This document shows, in pieces, positions 36,401 to 47,363 of a stretch of DNA of 64,000 bases. The notes below the pieces were generated by a model. It was given only the letters and a program-made list of their open reading frames with translations. It was not told the DNA's origin and searched no databases. This DNA comes from DASUBN01 sp050261675 (GTDB taxonomy: Bacteria > Pseudomonadota > Gammaproteobacteria > Natronospirales > REEB76), in contig JBLNDO010000043.1 of the NCBI GenBank assembly GCA_050261675.1, positions 31,481-95,480 of the forward strand, read 5' to 3'. Position 1 is the first letter of the stretch. The number at the start of each line of letters is the position of its first letter. A program made the position numbers and the translations under genes.

Positions 36401-38979
36401 TCGCCGGCGAGGAGATCGTCATGTCCGGCCCGGCGGAAGCACCGCCCGAGCCCGAGGCGCCCAAGGCCAAGCCTGCCGCACCCAAGAAGAAGGCCAAGAA
36501 GGCGGCCCCGGTGCCCACCAAGCTGGTGCAGCTCTCGGACCTCAAGGACTTCGATGCAGACCTGGCCGCTATCTTCTTCGAAGAGGCCTCGGAGCTGCTC
36601 GAATCCACCGACAACACCATGCACCAGTGGTCCCAGAACAAGACCGATCCGGAACTGGTGACCCAACTGCAGCGCAACCTGCACACCCTGAAGGGCGGCG
36701 CGCGCATGGCGGGCCTGACGCCCATGGGCGACCTCTCTCACGAGATGGAGACAGTGCTTACCGACGTGGTGGACGGCCGCATCACCGCCTCCGCGGAGAT
36801 GTTCATCCTCCTCAACCGCTCCGTGGATCGCCTGCACCGCATGATGGAGCAGGCCTATGCCAACCAGCCGATTTTCGACGCCGGCGACCTGGTGCTGGAC
36901 CTGAAGCGCATCCACGGCCACACCGTGGACCAGGAACTGGAGCCGGAGGCGCCCGAGGACAAGTTCGAGACCGTCACCATCCCGCCGGCGCCACCCATCA
37001 TCGACCATACCGCGAGCCTCCCGGGCCAGGCCTCCCTGCCCGTCAAGGAAGCGCCGGCCCCGGCGGCCGAGGAAGAGGCCGCCGCGGAAGCGGCGCTCGG
37101 CGGCGAGGCCGATCGGCGTTCGGGCTCGCGCATCCAGTACGAGCTGGTGCGCGTCCGCGCCGACCTCCTGGAGCACGCCCTCAACTACGCCGGCGAGGTG
37201 GGCATCTACCGCTCGCGCCTGGAGCAGCAGGTCACCACCATCAACTTCAACCTGGGCGAGCTCGAACAGACGGTGGCGCGCCTGCGCGACCAGCTGCGCA
37301 AGATGGAAATCGAGACGGAAGCGCAGATCCGCTCCCAGTACGTGCAGGAAGCGGGCGCGGACGCCAACCCCGACTTCGACCCGCTGGAACTCGACCAGTT
37401 CTCCACCATGCAGCAGCTATCCCGCGCGCTTGCCGAGTCCGTGGGCGACCTGGTCAGCATCCAGGGACTCTTGACCAACCAGGCCCGCGAGGCCGAGACG
37501 CTGCTCCTGCAGCAGTCGCGCGTCACCACCGAACTGCAAGACGGCCTCATGCGCACCCGCATGGTGCCCTTCTCCCGCCACGCCCAGCGCCTGCGCCGCG
37601 TGGTGCGCCAGACGGCCGACGAAGACGGCAAGCAGGTGGAACTGCGCTTCGTCGGCGCCGAGGGCGAGATGGACCGCCAGGTGCTGGAGCGCGTGCTCGC
37701 GCCCCTCGAGCACATGCTGCGCAACTCCGTGATCCACGGCATCGAGGACGCGAAGACGCGCCAGCAGCGCAAGAAACCCGCCTCCGGCACCATCACCATC
37801 GCGCTGCACCGCGAAGGTTCCGAAGTGGTGATGGAGGTCATGGACGACGGCGGCGGCCTGAACATCAAGGCCATCCGCAAAAAGGCCGAGGAACTCGGCA
37901 TGGCCTCCAAGGACCAGCGCCTCTCGGACCGGGACATCATGCAGTTCATCCTGGAGCCCGGCTTCTCCACCGCCCAGAAGGTGACCCAGTCCGCCGGCCG
38001 CGGCGTGGGCATGGACGTGGTGGCGAGCGAGATCAAGCAGCTCTCGGGCTCCTTGCGCATGGATTCAACGGAAGGCCAGGGCGCCAAGTTCACCGTGCGC
38101 CTGCCCTTCACCCTGTCCATCACCCAGGGCCTCTTGGTTCGGGTGGCCGAGCAGCTCTATGCCGTGCCGCTGCCCGCCATCGAGGCCATCGCGCGCATCC
38201 CGCGCACCCAGCTCGAGCAGCTCATGGTGAGCGAGCGCCCCGTTTACACCTACGGCGGCCGCCAGTACGCCCTGCAACACCTCTCGGTGCTGCTCGGTAT
38301 CGGCGCGCCGCAGTTCCCCGAGGAACTCACCGCCATCCCGCTGCTCCTGGTCCGGTCCGGCGACGCCTCCGTGGCGCTCATCACCGAAGGCATGCAGGGC
38401 AGCCGCGAGGTAGTGGTCAAGGCCGTGGGCCCGCAGGTGGGCAGCATCCGCGGCCTGTCCGGCGCCACCATCCTGGGCGACGGCAGCATCCTGCTGATCT
38501 TGGACGTGACGGCGCTCGCGCGCAGCGTGGCGCTGCCGGAAACCGAACAGATCGTGGTGGAGGAGCGCGAGGCCCCGCAGGAAGACACCCGCGTGCTCGC
38601 CATGGTGGTGGACGACTCCATCACCGTGCGCCGCGTCACCCAGCGCCTGCTGGAGCGCTACGGCATGCGCGTAATCACCGCGAAGGACGGCGTGGACGCG
38701 CTCGCCACCCTGCAGGAAACCGTCCCCGACGTCATGCTGCTGGACATCGAGATGCCGCGCATGGACGGCTACGAACTGGCGCAGCACATGCGCAACGACG
38801 ACCGCTTCAAGCAGATTCCGATCATCATGATCACCTCGCGCACCGGCGAGAAGCACCGCAACCGGGCCATGGAGATCGGCGTCAACAAGTACCTGGGCAA
38901 GCCCTACCAGGAGTCGGAGCTGCTGGAGAACATCCAGGAGCTGGTGGGCCGCTTCAACCCGCAGCGCACCAACTGGTGA
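33496..38979 (+). CDS. chpA: Hybrid chemosensory histidine kinase ChpA/PilL
   Basis: An 1827 aa CheA-type kinase. In order: a FimL/Hpt-like N-terminal region (His48 in LLHQVQGT), a degenerate Hpt-like block (PHHIREIQASFRFLDMP), an acidic linker, Hpt (His703, HTLKGSGRMVGARL), Hpt variant (His876, HTLNGSSALAG), Hpt (His1063, HTLKGGARMAG), a dimer helix near 1215, an HATPase (LEHMLRNSVIHGIED, MDDGGGLNIKAI), a CheW-like domain, and a receiver ending the protein (Asp1750, MLLDIEMPRMDGYE). Shorter than P. aeruginosa ChpA. It phosphorylates PilG and PilH. Confidence 0.95.
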   Translation: MSQVASDSLLWIKNELDHTLVRARQALETYVEKADDKEALTQCLELLHQVQGTLRIVEVYGAAMLAEEMEAVVRGFDSGEVARNDAAFEVLMRAMLQLPDYLERVIGGRRDMPLALLSLLNDLRTVRKQPLLSESTLFAYNLAGRSTASMAAQTQPAKAVDIKGLAAKMRPKFQAALLGWYKGDDADKHLAVLADSAEKLEQAATTPGVFELWWIVGGIIEGLREGGIQADVSLKQLLGQVDRQMKKLMEQGEAATAEETAQELVNNLLYYIGRATTAGKRILAIKDSFKLGELLPQEAEVAEARESLSGPNVNLMRTVSGAIHEDIARIKDTLDIFVRMGKSDTAELSPLDELIKKVGDTLTVLGLPELNQELDAQRKNLQKILYAKKAPDEAALMDIAAGIVKVEAGLDEAVTELVAPEGKGGARDSSAQTDMREVQAAVIRESIINMARVKEAIVEYVNDPTRREVLQPLPHHIREIQASFRFLDMPRVVALLLSLRQYILKKLLVGKGVPAQNELDRMADAIVSMEFYLETVQQGRGNPVSMLDNAEACVSALGFPVGQEYPEEDEPSFTGSGTGTESGSEIPVPENIEVSEEAPEAEGITLSEGEPGEPTLMKEEPTLTVPAAAAPKVMPQKPAAPKAPPPAQAAPAVVVAEDVDPEIVEIFLEEAQEEMNSLRETFPRWRSNPADREALTTLRRSFHTLKGSGRMVGARLIGEFAWSFENMLNRVIDQTVQPTDDMFALIDMAIAALPELVEQLEVGSAPKVNVQPMMDAAFAFSRGEQPGLPGAAAAAPAAPAEEPTMIRPVGMALPGVEEPTVIMPRVEVLPAAVAMDPTLYDIFKREAESHLATMEEFRSQLITDRTINEEAVRALHTLNGSSALAGASNMAMLIEPLHRYVASLREQDQMMPPENIGLVKDVIAAARAMLQALATGQLLPPPKALMERLKVLRPDGTSTLTGIELAQELAGEEIVMSGPAEAPPEPEAPKAKPAAPKKKAKKAAPVPTKLVQLSDLKDFDADLAAIFFEEASELLESTDNTMHQWSQNKTDPELVTQLQRNLHTLKGGARMAGLTPMGDLSHEMETVLTDVVDGRITASAEMFILLNRSVDRLHRMMEQAYANQPIFDAGDLVLDLKRIHGHTVDQELEPEAPEDKFETVTIPPAPPIIDHTASLPGQASLPVKEAPAPAAEEEAAAEAALGGEADRRSGSRIQYELVRVRADLLEHALNYAGEVGIYRSRLEQQVTTINFNLGELEQTVARLRDQLRKMEIETEAQIRSQYVQEAGADANPDFDPLELDQFSTMQQLSRALAESVGDLVSIQGLLTNQAREAETLLLQQSRVTTELQDGLMRTRMVPFSRHAQRLRRVVRQTADEDGKQVELRFVGAEGEMDRQVLERVLAPLEHMLRNSVIHGIEDAKTRQQRKKPASGTITIALHREGSEVVMEVMDDGGGLNIKAIRKKAEELGMASKDQRLSDRDIMQFILEPGFSTAQKVTQSAGRGVGMDVVASEIKQLSGSLRMDSTEGQGAKFTVRLPFTLSITQGLLVRVAEQLYAVPLPAIEAIARIPRTQLEQLMVSERPVYTYGGRQYALQHLSVLLGIGAPQFPEELTAIPLLLVRSGDASVALITEGMQGSREVVVKAVGPQVGSIRGLSGATILGDGSILLILDVTALARSVALPETEQIVVEEREAPQEDTRVLAMVVDDSITVRRVTQRLLERYGMRVITAKDGVDALATLQETVPDVMLLDIEMPRMDGYELAQHMRNDDRFKQIPIIMITSRTGEKHRNRAMEIGVNKYLGKPYQESELLENIQELVGRFNPQRTNW

Positions 38980-38982
38980 TGC

Positions 38983-39516
38983 ATGGCTGAGACGCAAGCC
39001 ATCGAAGAGGTCTACAGCCTGTTGATCCCCTTCGCCGGGGGCAAGATGATTCTGCCGCGGGTGTCCGTCACCGAGGTCACGGGCTTCCTGCGCCCCAAGC
39101 CGGTGCGCAACGCGCCGGACTGGCTGCTCGGTCTCATCAATTGGCAGGGCCAGGAGATCCCGCTGGTGTCCTTCGAGGGCCTCTGCGGCCGCAAAGTGCC
39201 GGAGCGCGCCAACCGCACCCGCATCGCCGTGGCCCATGCCATCGGTGAGCTCATCAACCCGCCCCTGTTTGCCATCCTCACCCAGGGCTATCCCTATTTG
39301 GTGCGCGTCAATTCCGCGGTGCTCTCCGTTGACCCGGAGAACGACTTCCCGGACGGCCCGGTGCTGAACCGGGTGCGCATGGCCAACGAGCGGCCTTACA
39401 TCCCCGACCTCGAGGCCATCGAGGCGAAGCTCCTGGAGGTCATGCCGGAGCGGAAATTCACTGACACTGCGTCCGCTAGCGGGACTGCAACAGAGATCCC
39501 TCTCCCGCCAGCGTGA
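38983..39516 (+). CDS. chpC: CheW-like adaptor ChpC
   Basis: A 177 aa CheW-type protein. EVYSLLIPFAGGKMILPRVSVTEVTGFLRPK and LLGLINWQGQEIPLVSFEGLCG are the two halves of the fold, and the rest lacks other domains. In P. aeruginosa, chpC is a CheW homologue later in the cluster, after chpB, and links a second sensory branch. Here it follows chpA by 3 bp, and no methylesterase ChpB or methyltransferase PilK gene lies nearby. Confidence 0.85.
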   Translation: MAETQAIEEVYSLLIPFAGGKMILPRVSVTEVTGFLRPKPVRNAPDWLLGLINWQGQEIPLVSFEGLCGRKVPERANRTRIAVAHAIGELINPPLFAILTQGYPYLVRVNSAVLSVDPENDFPDGPVLNRVRMANERPYIPDLEAIEAKLLEVMPERKFTDTASASGTATEIPLPPA

Positions 39517-39525
39517 AAGCTGCTC

Positions 39526-39573
39526 GGCAACTGCGCCTGCGTTGCTCTTGGCAATTGCTCCTGCATTGCTCTA
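39526..39573 (+). repeat. Tandem 24-bp direct repeat
   Basis: Two adjacent 24-bp units just after the chpC stop, 39526-39549 and 39550-39573, share 20 positions. Each unit also contains a small inverted repeat (GCAA...TTGC). No function is evident. Confidence 0.7.
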
Positions 39574-39694
39574 CCTCCTGGGTCCATCCAGTCGTACCGC
39601 CTACGACCCTGTAGGCGTGCGCTCGGCATGAACGCCATTAGCACCACGTTTCTCGCTCAATCGTAACTCCCTGATATCTCTGGCTCATTCCCCG

Positions 39695-39748
39695 GTGATC
39701 TAGGTCAAGGGCCTCGGCCGCGGCCGGTCCTATAGTCCAGTCTATAGA
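39695..39748 (+). promoter_or_regulatory. Probable FNR/Anr-dependent promoter of the ABC exporter operon
   Basis: GTGATCTAGGTCAA (39695-39708) matches the FNR/Anr/Dnr consensus TTGAT-N4-ATCAA with two mismatches. TATAGT at 39731-39736 is a reasonable -10. The site's centre (39701.5) falls at about -41.5 from a start near 39743, the classical class II position. The hexamer CTATAG recurs at 39730 and 39742. No -35 is seen, as expected for an activator-dependent promoter. Confidence 0.55.
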
Positions 39749-39765
39749 CAGACAAAGGACTGCCC

Positions 39766-40503
39766 ATGGTGGTCATCCCGGAAACCATCGGACGCGATCC
39801 CGAAGCGGTGTTCCGCACCCACGGGCTGCGCAAGACCTACGTGGTGGGCGACATCCGCATCGAAGCCCTGCGGGGCATCGATCTCGACCTCTACACGGGC
39901 GAGTTCGCGGTGCTGCTCGGGGCCTCCGGCAGTGGCAAGTCCACGCTGCTCAATATCCTCGGCGGGCTCGATACCCCTACCGCCGGCACCGTGCACTACG
40001 TGGACCACGAGCTCGGCCAGGCGAGCGACGCCGAGCTCACACGCTTCCGCCGCGAGCACGTGGGCTTCGTGTTCCAGTTCTACAACCTCATCGCGAGCCT
40101 CACGGCCCGCGAGAACGTGGCCATCGTAACCGAGATCGCCGAGCGCCCGCTCACGCCGGAGCGGGCGCTGGAGATCGTCGGCCTCGGCGACCGCATGGAC
40201 CACTTCCCGGCGCAGCTCTCAGGCGGCGAACAGCAGCGCGTGGCCATCGCCCGCGCCATCGCCAAGAACCCCGACGTGCTGCTCTGCGATGAGCCTACCG
40301 GCGCCCTCGATTCCGAGACCGGTATCCTGGTCTTGGAGGCGCTGGAGCGGGTCAACCGTGATCTCGGCACCACCACCGTGGTTATCACCCACAACGTGGT
40401 GATCGCGGAGATGGCGAACCGGGTCATCCGCCTGAGCGACGGCCGCATCACCGGCATCGAGCGCAATGCCGTGCGCCGCCCGGCAAGGGAACTCAGGTGG
40501 TGA
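39766..40503 (+). CDS. ABC transporter ATP-binding protein (MacB/LolD-like)
   Basis: A 245 aa ATPase. Walker A GASGSGKST at residues 52-60, signature LSGGEQQRVAIARA, Walker B VLLCDEPTGALD and the switch His in VITHN. The closest type is the MacB/LolD/DevA group, which works with FtsX-like permeases. Its stop overlaps the permease start. Forms a three-gene exporter with the following genes. Substrate not predictable. Confidence 0.92.
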   Translation: MVVIPETIGRDPEAVFRTHGLRKTYVVGDIRIEALRGIDLDLYTGEFAVLLGASGSGKSTLLNILGGLDTPTAGTVHYVDHELGQASDAELTRFRREHVGFVFQFYNLIASLTARENVAIVTEIAERPLTPERALEIVGLGDRMDHFPAQLSGGEQQRVAIARAIAKNPDVLLCDEPTGALDSETGILVLEALERVNRDLGTTTVVITHNVVIAEMANRVIRLSDGRITGIERNAVRRPARELRW

Positions 40504-42866
40504 CCTTCAGCATGCTCGACCGCAAGTGGCTGCGCGAGCTGTGGCAAATGCGCGGCCAAGCTCTCGCCATCGCTCTCGTCATCGCGAGCGGCATCGCCAC
40601 CTACATCATCTCCCGGAGCACCATCGATTCCCTTACCTATACCCAGGCGGAGTTCTACCGCAGCACGCACTTCGCCGACGTGTTCGCGGACTTGAAGCGC
40701 GCGCCCATGGCCGTCGCTGCCCGCATCCGCGAGATCCCTGGCGTGGCACGGGTCGATGCGCGGGTGGTAGCGTCCGTGAACCTGGACGTGCCGGGTTTCA
40801 TGGATCCGGTGTCCGGGATGCTCCTGACCCTGCCGGAGCGGCGGGACGCGCTGAATCAGCTCTATCTGCGCTCCGGCCGCCTGCCCGCGCCGGACGAGGA
40901 CGACACCGTGGCGGTGAACGAATCCTTTGCCGACGCCCAGGGCCTCAAGCCCGGTGCGCGCCTCGCCGCGACCATCAACGGCAGGCGAAAGTTCCTGACG
41001 GTCACGGGCGTGGTGCTGTCCCCGGAGTACGTCTATCTCATCCGTCCCGGCGATTTCTTCCCGGACTACAAGCGTTTCGGAATCCTGTGGATGAACCGCC
41101 GCCCCTTGTCTGCCGCTTACGGCATGGACGGCGCCTTCAACAACGTGGTGCTCACCCTCGCCCCGGGCGCTTCGCTGCCGGGTGTCATTGACCGGTTGGA
41201 CACGGTGCTCGCCCCCTGGGGCGGGGTGGGGGCCATCGGCCGCGAGGACCAGACGTCCCACCATTACCTCAGCGAGGAGATCAAGCAGTTGCGCACCCAG
41301 GCGACCATCATGCCGCTCATCTTCCTGAGCGTGGCCGCGTTCCTGCTGAACGTGGTGCTCGGCCGCTTGATCCTGCAGCAGCGCATGCCCATGGCCATCC
41401 TCAAGGCCTTCGGCTACGGCAACGGCGCCATCGCCCTGCATTATCTGAAGCTCGTCACCGGCATCGTCCTCTTGGGCGGCCTCATCGGCATCGCCGCCGG
41501 GGCGTGGCTCGCCCACGGCCTCGCCAATATCTACAGCGAGTTCTTCCGTTATCCCTACATGCACTTCGCGCTGCGACCGGGGGTGGCCTTGACCGGCGTC
41601 GCGGTGAGCGCGCTCGCCGCCTACGCCGGCACCCTGAATTCGGTGCTGCGCGCCGCGCGCCAGCCTCCCGCCCAGGCCCTGCATCCCGAGCCGCCGCCGG
41701 TGTTCCACGAGTCGCTCCTGGAGCGCGCCGGGGCCAGGCGCTTCCTCTCCCAGGGCGGGCGCATGATCCTCAGGAACATCTCGCGCCGCCCGGTGAAGTC
41801 CGGGCTCACACTCGCGGGTGTGGCGTTTTCCTGCGCCATCGTCACCATGGGCGGTCTGTTCAACGACGCCGTGAATTACATGGTGGACGTGCAATTCAAC
41901 CGCAGCCAGCATGCGGACCTGATCGTGACTTTCACCGATGTCACCTCGCCGCGCGCGGTGAGCGAGCTCCACAGCCTGCCGGGCGTGGTCATGGCCGAAC
42001 CGCTCCGGGCGGTGCCGGTGCGGCTGCGCAACGGCTACCGCACCTACCGCACCGCGTTACAGGGTTACCGGCCCGACGGCCGCTTGAACGACCTGCTGGA
42101 CGCGGATTTGCGACCGATCCGCTTGCCGCCCTCGGGAGTGCTGCTCACCGATTTCCTGGCGCGGCGCCTGGGCGTCGCACCGGGTGACTACGTCACCGCG
42201 GAGGTGTTGGAAGGCGCGCGACCGGAAGTCCGGGTCCCGGTGGCGGGGGTGGTGCGCGAGTTCGCTGGCATGAACGCTTATATGGCCCTGGATGCGCTCA
42301 ACCGGCTGTTGCCGGACGAGCGGGGCATCTCCGGCATGTTTCTGCGGGTGGAGCCCGGCAGCGCCGAGGGCATCTACAGGCTGCTCAAAGAGCGCCCCCG
42401 GGTCGCGGGCGTCACCATCCGGGCCGTGGCCATGAAGAGCTTCCAGGATCTCATGGCGGAGAACATCCTGATCTACGCGGCGGTGATGCTTGTGCTCGCT
42501 GGCACCATCGCCGTGGGCGTGGTCTACAACAGCACCCGCGTGGCGCTCTCGGAGCGAGCCTTCGAACTCGCGACGCTCCGGGTGCTCGGCCTCACCCACC
42601 GGGAGATCGCCTACATTCTCTTGGGCGAGACTGGGCTCCTGACCCTGCTCGCCATCCCCGCGGGTTTCGCCATCGGCTACGGCTTCTGCGCCTACATCGC
42701 CTACGCCCTCGCCTCGACCCTGTACAGGGTGCCGGTGGTGATCGAACCCCCGAGCCTCGGGCGCGCCGCGGTCGTGATCGTGCTTGCGGCCATCGCCTCC
42801 AGCGCCTACGTTTATCACCGGCTCGGCCGCCTCGATCTCGTGGCCGTGCTCAAGACCCGGGAGTGA
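40497..42866 (+). CDS. FtsX-type ABC transporter permease
   Basis: A 789 aa protein with a first FtsX-like transmembrane group near residues 260-390, preceded by an N-terminal anchor and a periplasmic domain. A second set of three helices lies near the C-terminus, so two FtsX domains are present. Conserved ILKAFGYGNGAIALHYL and LRVLGLTHREIAYILLGE are coupling-helix segments. The two tandem GTG codons at 40497 and 40500 are possible starts; 40500 overlaps the ATPase stop. Together with the fusion protein it resembles DevBCA-type exporters. Confidence 0.9.
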   Translation: MVTFSMLDRKWLRELWQMRGQALAIALVIASGIATYIISRSTIDSLTYTQAEFYRSTHFADVFADLKRAPMAVAARIREIPGVARVDARVVASVNLDVPGFMDPVSGMLLTLPERRDALNQLYLRSGRLPAPDEDDTVAVNESFADAQGLKPGARLAATINGRRKFLTVTGVVLSPEYVYLIRPGDFFPDYKRFGILWMNRRPLSAAYGMDGAFNNVVLTLAPGASLPGVIDRLDTVLAPWGGVGAIGREDQTSHHYLSEEIKQLRTQATIMPLIFLSVAAFLLNVVLGRLILQQRMPMAILKAFGYGNGAIALHYLKLVTGIVLLGGLIGIAAGAWLAHGLANIYSEFFRYPYMHFALRPGVALTGVAVSALAAYAGTLNSVLRAARQPPAQALHPEPPPVFHESLLERAGARRFLSQGGRMILRNISRRPVKSGLTLAGVAFSCAIVTMGGLFNDAVNYMVDVQFNRSQHADLIVTFTDVTSPRAVSELHSLPGVVMAEPLRAVPVRLRNGYRTYRTALQGYRPDGRLNDLLDADLRPIRLPPSGVLLTDFLARRLGVAPGDYVTAEVLEGARPEVRVPVAGVVREFAGMNAYMALDALNRLLPDERGISGMFLRVEPGSAEGIYRLLKERPRVAGVTIRAVAMKSFQDLMAENILIYAAVMLVLAGTIAVGVVYNSTRVALSERAFELATLRVLGLTHREIAYILLGETGLLTLLAIPAGFAIGYGFCAYIAYALASTLYRVPVVIEPPSLGRAAVVIVLAAIASSAYVYHRLGRLDLVAVLKTRE

Positions 42867-42870
42867 TGCC

Positions 42871-44070
42871 ATGAAGCTCTATCGCCGCCTCGCCCTCGCC
42901 GCCTCGGCGCTGCTCGTGGTCGCGGCCATCGTCTACGCCTACCTGCCGCGGGCGGTGCAGGTCTCGGTGACCGCCGCCAGCCATGGACCCATGGACGTGA
43001 GTGTGGAGGAGGAGGGGCGCACGCGGGTGCGGGAGCGCTACATCGTCACCGCGCCGGTGGCGGCTTATGCACCGCGCCTCGAGTTGCACGTGGGCGATCC
43101 GGTGCGTGCCGGACAAACGCTGACCGTGCTTCAACCACTACCCCCGGGAGCGTTGGATGTGCGCAGCCGCGCCCAGGCGGAGGCGCGCGTCGCCCAGGCG
43201 CACGCGGCGCTGCACGCCGCCGAAACCAACGCAGACGCCGCGCGGGCGGGGGCCGATTACGCCGCCCGCGAGCTCGTCCGACTGCAGTCCCTGCGCCAAA
43301 CCGGCGCCGTCTCCCAGGCGGCGCTCGACCAGGCAGACGCGGAAGCGCGCCGCAGCGCGGCGGTGCTCGCCTCCGCGCGCTCCAGCATCGACGTGGCGAA
43401 ATACGACCTCGCGTCCGCGGAGGCGGCCTTGCGTTATGCCGCGGGCGAGCGGGGCAGCGAGAAGGTGCCGGTGGTTTCGCCGGTGGACGGCGTGGTGCTC
43501 GCGGTGGAGCACGAAGACGAGGGCGTGGTGGCTTCCGCTCAGCCCCTCGTCACCGTGGGCGACCCCCATTCCCTCGAGGTGGCGGTGGACGTGCTCTCCT
43601 CGGACGCGGTGCGCATCCGTCCCGGCACGCGGGTGGAATTCACCCGTTGGGGAGGGGAGGCGCCGCTGCAGGGCCGAGTGCGCATCGTCGAGCCCGTGGC
43701 TTTCACCAAGGTGTCGTCGCTTGGCGTCGAGGAACAGCGCGTCAACGTCATCGTCGACCTGGTTTCCCCCGACAAGACGTGGCTCGCCCTCGGCGACGGT
43801 TACCGCCTCGAGGCGCGCTTCGTGATCTGGGAATCGAAGGATGCCCTGCGCGTGCCCACGAGCGCACTGTTCCAGAGCGGCGACGGCTGGGCGGTCCTGT
43901 TGGTGCGCGATGCGCGTATCGTTGAACAGCCGGTGAAGGTGGGTGAGCGGGGCGATCTCTACGCCGAGGTGCTGGACGGGCTCAAGGAAGGCGACGCGGT
44001 GATTACCTACCCGGACGACAGTCTGAAGGTGGGCGAGCGCGCTGCCATCATCCGCCAGCGCGGTGGCTGA
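42871..44070 (+). CDS. Periplasmic adaptor (HlyD/RND-type membrane fusion protein)
   Basis: A 399 aa protein anchored by an N-terminal membrane segment (ALAASALLVVAAIVYAYLP). A biotinyl-lipoyl-like half-domain, a long alpha-helical hairpin with Ala/Glu/Arg-rich coiled coil (AEARVAQAHAALHAAETNADAARAG), a second half-domain and a beta-barrel follow. It would link the FtsX-type permease to an outer-membrane channel, which is not encoded here. Immediately after the permease (4 bp). Convergent to the P-type ATPase. Confidence 0.9.
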   Translation: MKLYRRLALAASALLVVAAIVYAYLPRAVQVSVTAASHGPMDVSVEEEGRTRVRERYIVTAPVAAYAPRLELHVGDPVRAGQTLTVLQPLPPGALDVRSRAQAEARVAQAHAALHAAETNADAARAGADYAARELVRLQSLRQTGAVSQAALDQADAEARRSAAVLASARSSIDVAKYDLASAEAALRYAAGERGSEKVPVVSPVDGVVLAVEHEDEGVVASAQPLVTVGDPHSLEVAVDVLSSDAVRIRPGTRVEFTRWGGEAPLQGRVRIVEPVAFTKVSSLGVEEQRVNVIVDLVSPDKTWLALGDGYRLEARFVIWESKDALRVPTSALFQSGDGWAVLLVRDARIVEQPVKVGERGDLYAEVLDGLKEGDAVITYPDDSLKVGERAAIIRQRGG

Positions 44071-44073
44071 TTT

Positions 44074-46548
<2,475 letters not shown>

Positions 46549-46625
46549 GCCGTGGTGCCGGGGAGTTGCCTGTTACTCTGGGGCACCTGGGCATCATGCG
46601 CCTTGATCTGGCTCAGGCGGGGACG

Positions 46626-47363
46626 TCAGCGCAGGTCGCCCCAGGCGGACTGCAGCAGGCTCAAGGCCACCAGCGCCGCGGTCTCGGTACGCAGAATCCG
46701 TGGGCCGAGTTTCAATCCCTTGAATCCCACCCTGACGGCCAGGGCCACCTCACTCTCGCTCAAGCCGCCCTCCGGGCCCACCAAGAGCGTCACGCCGCCG
46801 TCCTCCGGTCCGGCCATGTCGTCCAGGGAGCTTCCGGCCTGGGAGTCCAGCAGCAGTTTCAACCCGGCGACCGTGGACGTCGCCAGGTAGCTGGCGAGAC
46901 TCACGGGAGGTTGGACCTCGGGCACGCGCACCCGGCCCGATTGCTCGCAGGCCCCCACCGCCACCCCCTGCCAATGTTGGCGCTTCTTCTCGGCGCTGGC
47001 CGCGTCCAGCTTAACCACGCTGCGTTCCGTGAGCACCGGCACGATGTCAGCGACGCCCAGCTCCACCGCCTTCTGCACCGTGTAATCCATGCGCTCGCCC
47101 CGGGAGACGCCCTGCGCCAGCGTGACCTTGAGGGGCGATTCCACCACGGGTCCGTGCATCCCCGAGAGCGTCACCCAGGCGTGTTTCTTGTCCGTCTCGT
47201 CCAGCGTGCCGGGGAACTCGAATCCCGAGCCGTCGAAGAGCGTCATTGTGGCGCCGGGCTTCAGGCGCAGCACCGTGAGCACGTGCCTGGCGGCGGTGGG
47301 GGAGAGCTGGACCCGGGTCTCTCCCCGCAGCGGTTTCGGGTGGTGGATTCGGATTGTGCGCAT
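46626..47363 (-). CDS. rsmE: 16S rRNA (uracil(1498)-N(3))-methyltransferase
   Basis: A 245 aa SPOUT-class methyltransferase that modifies U1498 of 16S rRNA. It starts with RTIRIHHPKPLRGE and has the N-terminal PUA-like part, then LLVGPEGGLSESEVALA and LGPRILRTETAALVALSLLQ, which form the SPOUT SAM-binding knot. Its start overlaps the bioA stop by one base. Confidence 0.94.
   Translation of the reverse strand: MRTIRIHHPKPLRGETRVQLSPTAARHVLTVLRLKPGATMTLFDGSGFEFPGTLDETDKKHAWVTLSGMHGPVVESPLKVTLAQGVSRGERMDYTVQKAVELGVADIVPVLTERSVVKLDAASAEKKRQHWQGVAVGACEQSGRVRVPEVQPPVSLASYLATSTVAGLKLLLDSQAGSSLDDMAGPEDGGVTLLVGPEGGLSESEVALAVRVGFKGLKLGPRILRTETAALVALSLLQSAWGDLR

Noticed and set aside
36627..38990. Large plus-strand frame within chpA
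   Set aside because: It is an out-of-frame shadow of the chpA kinase core, with Arg/Gly/Pro-rich composition and no family motif.
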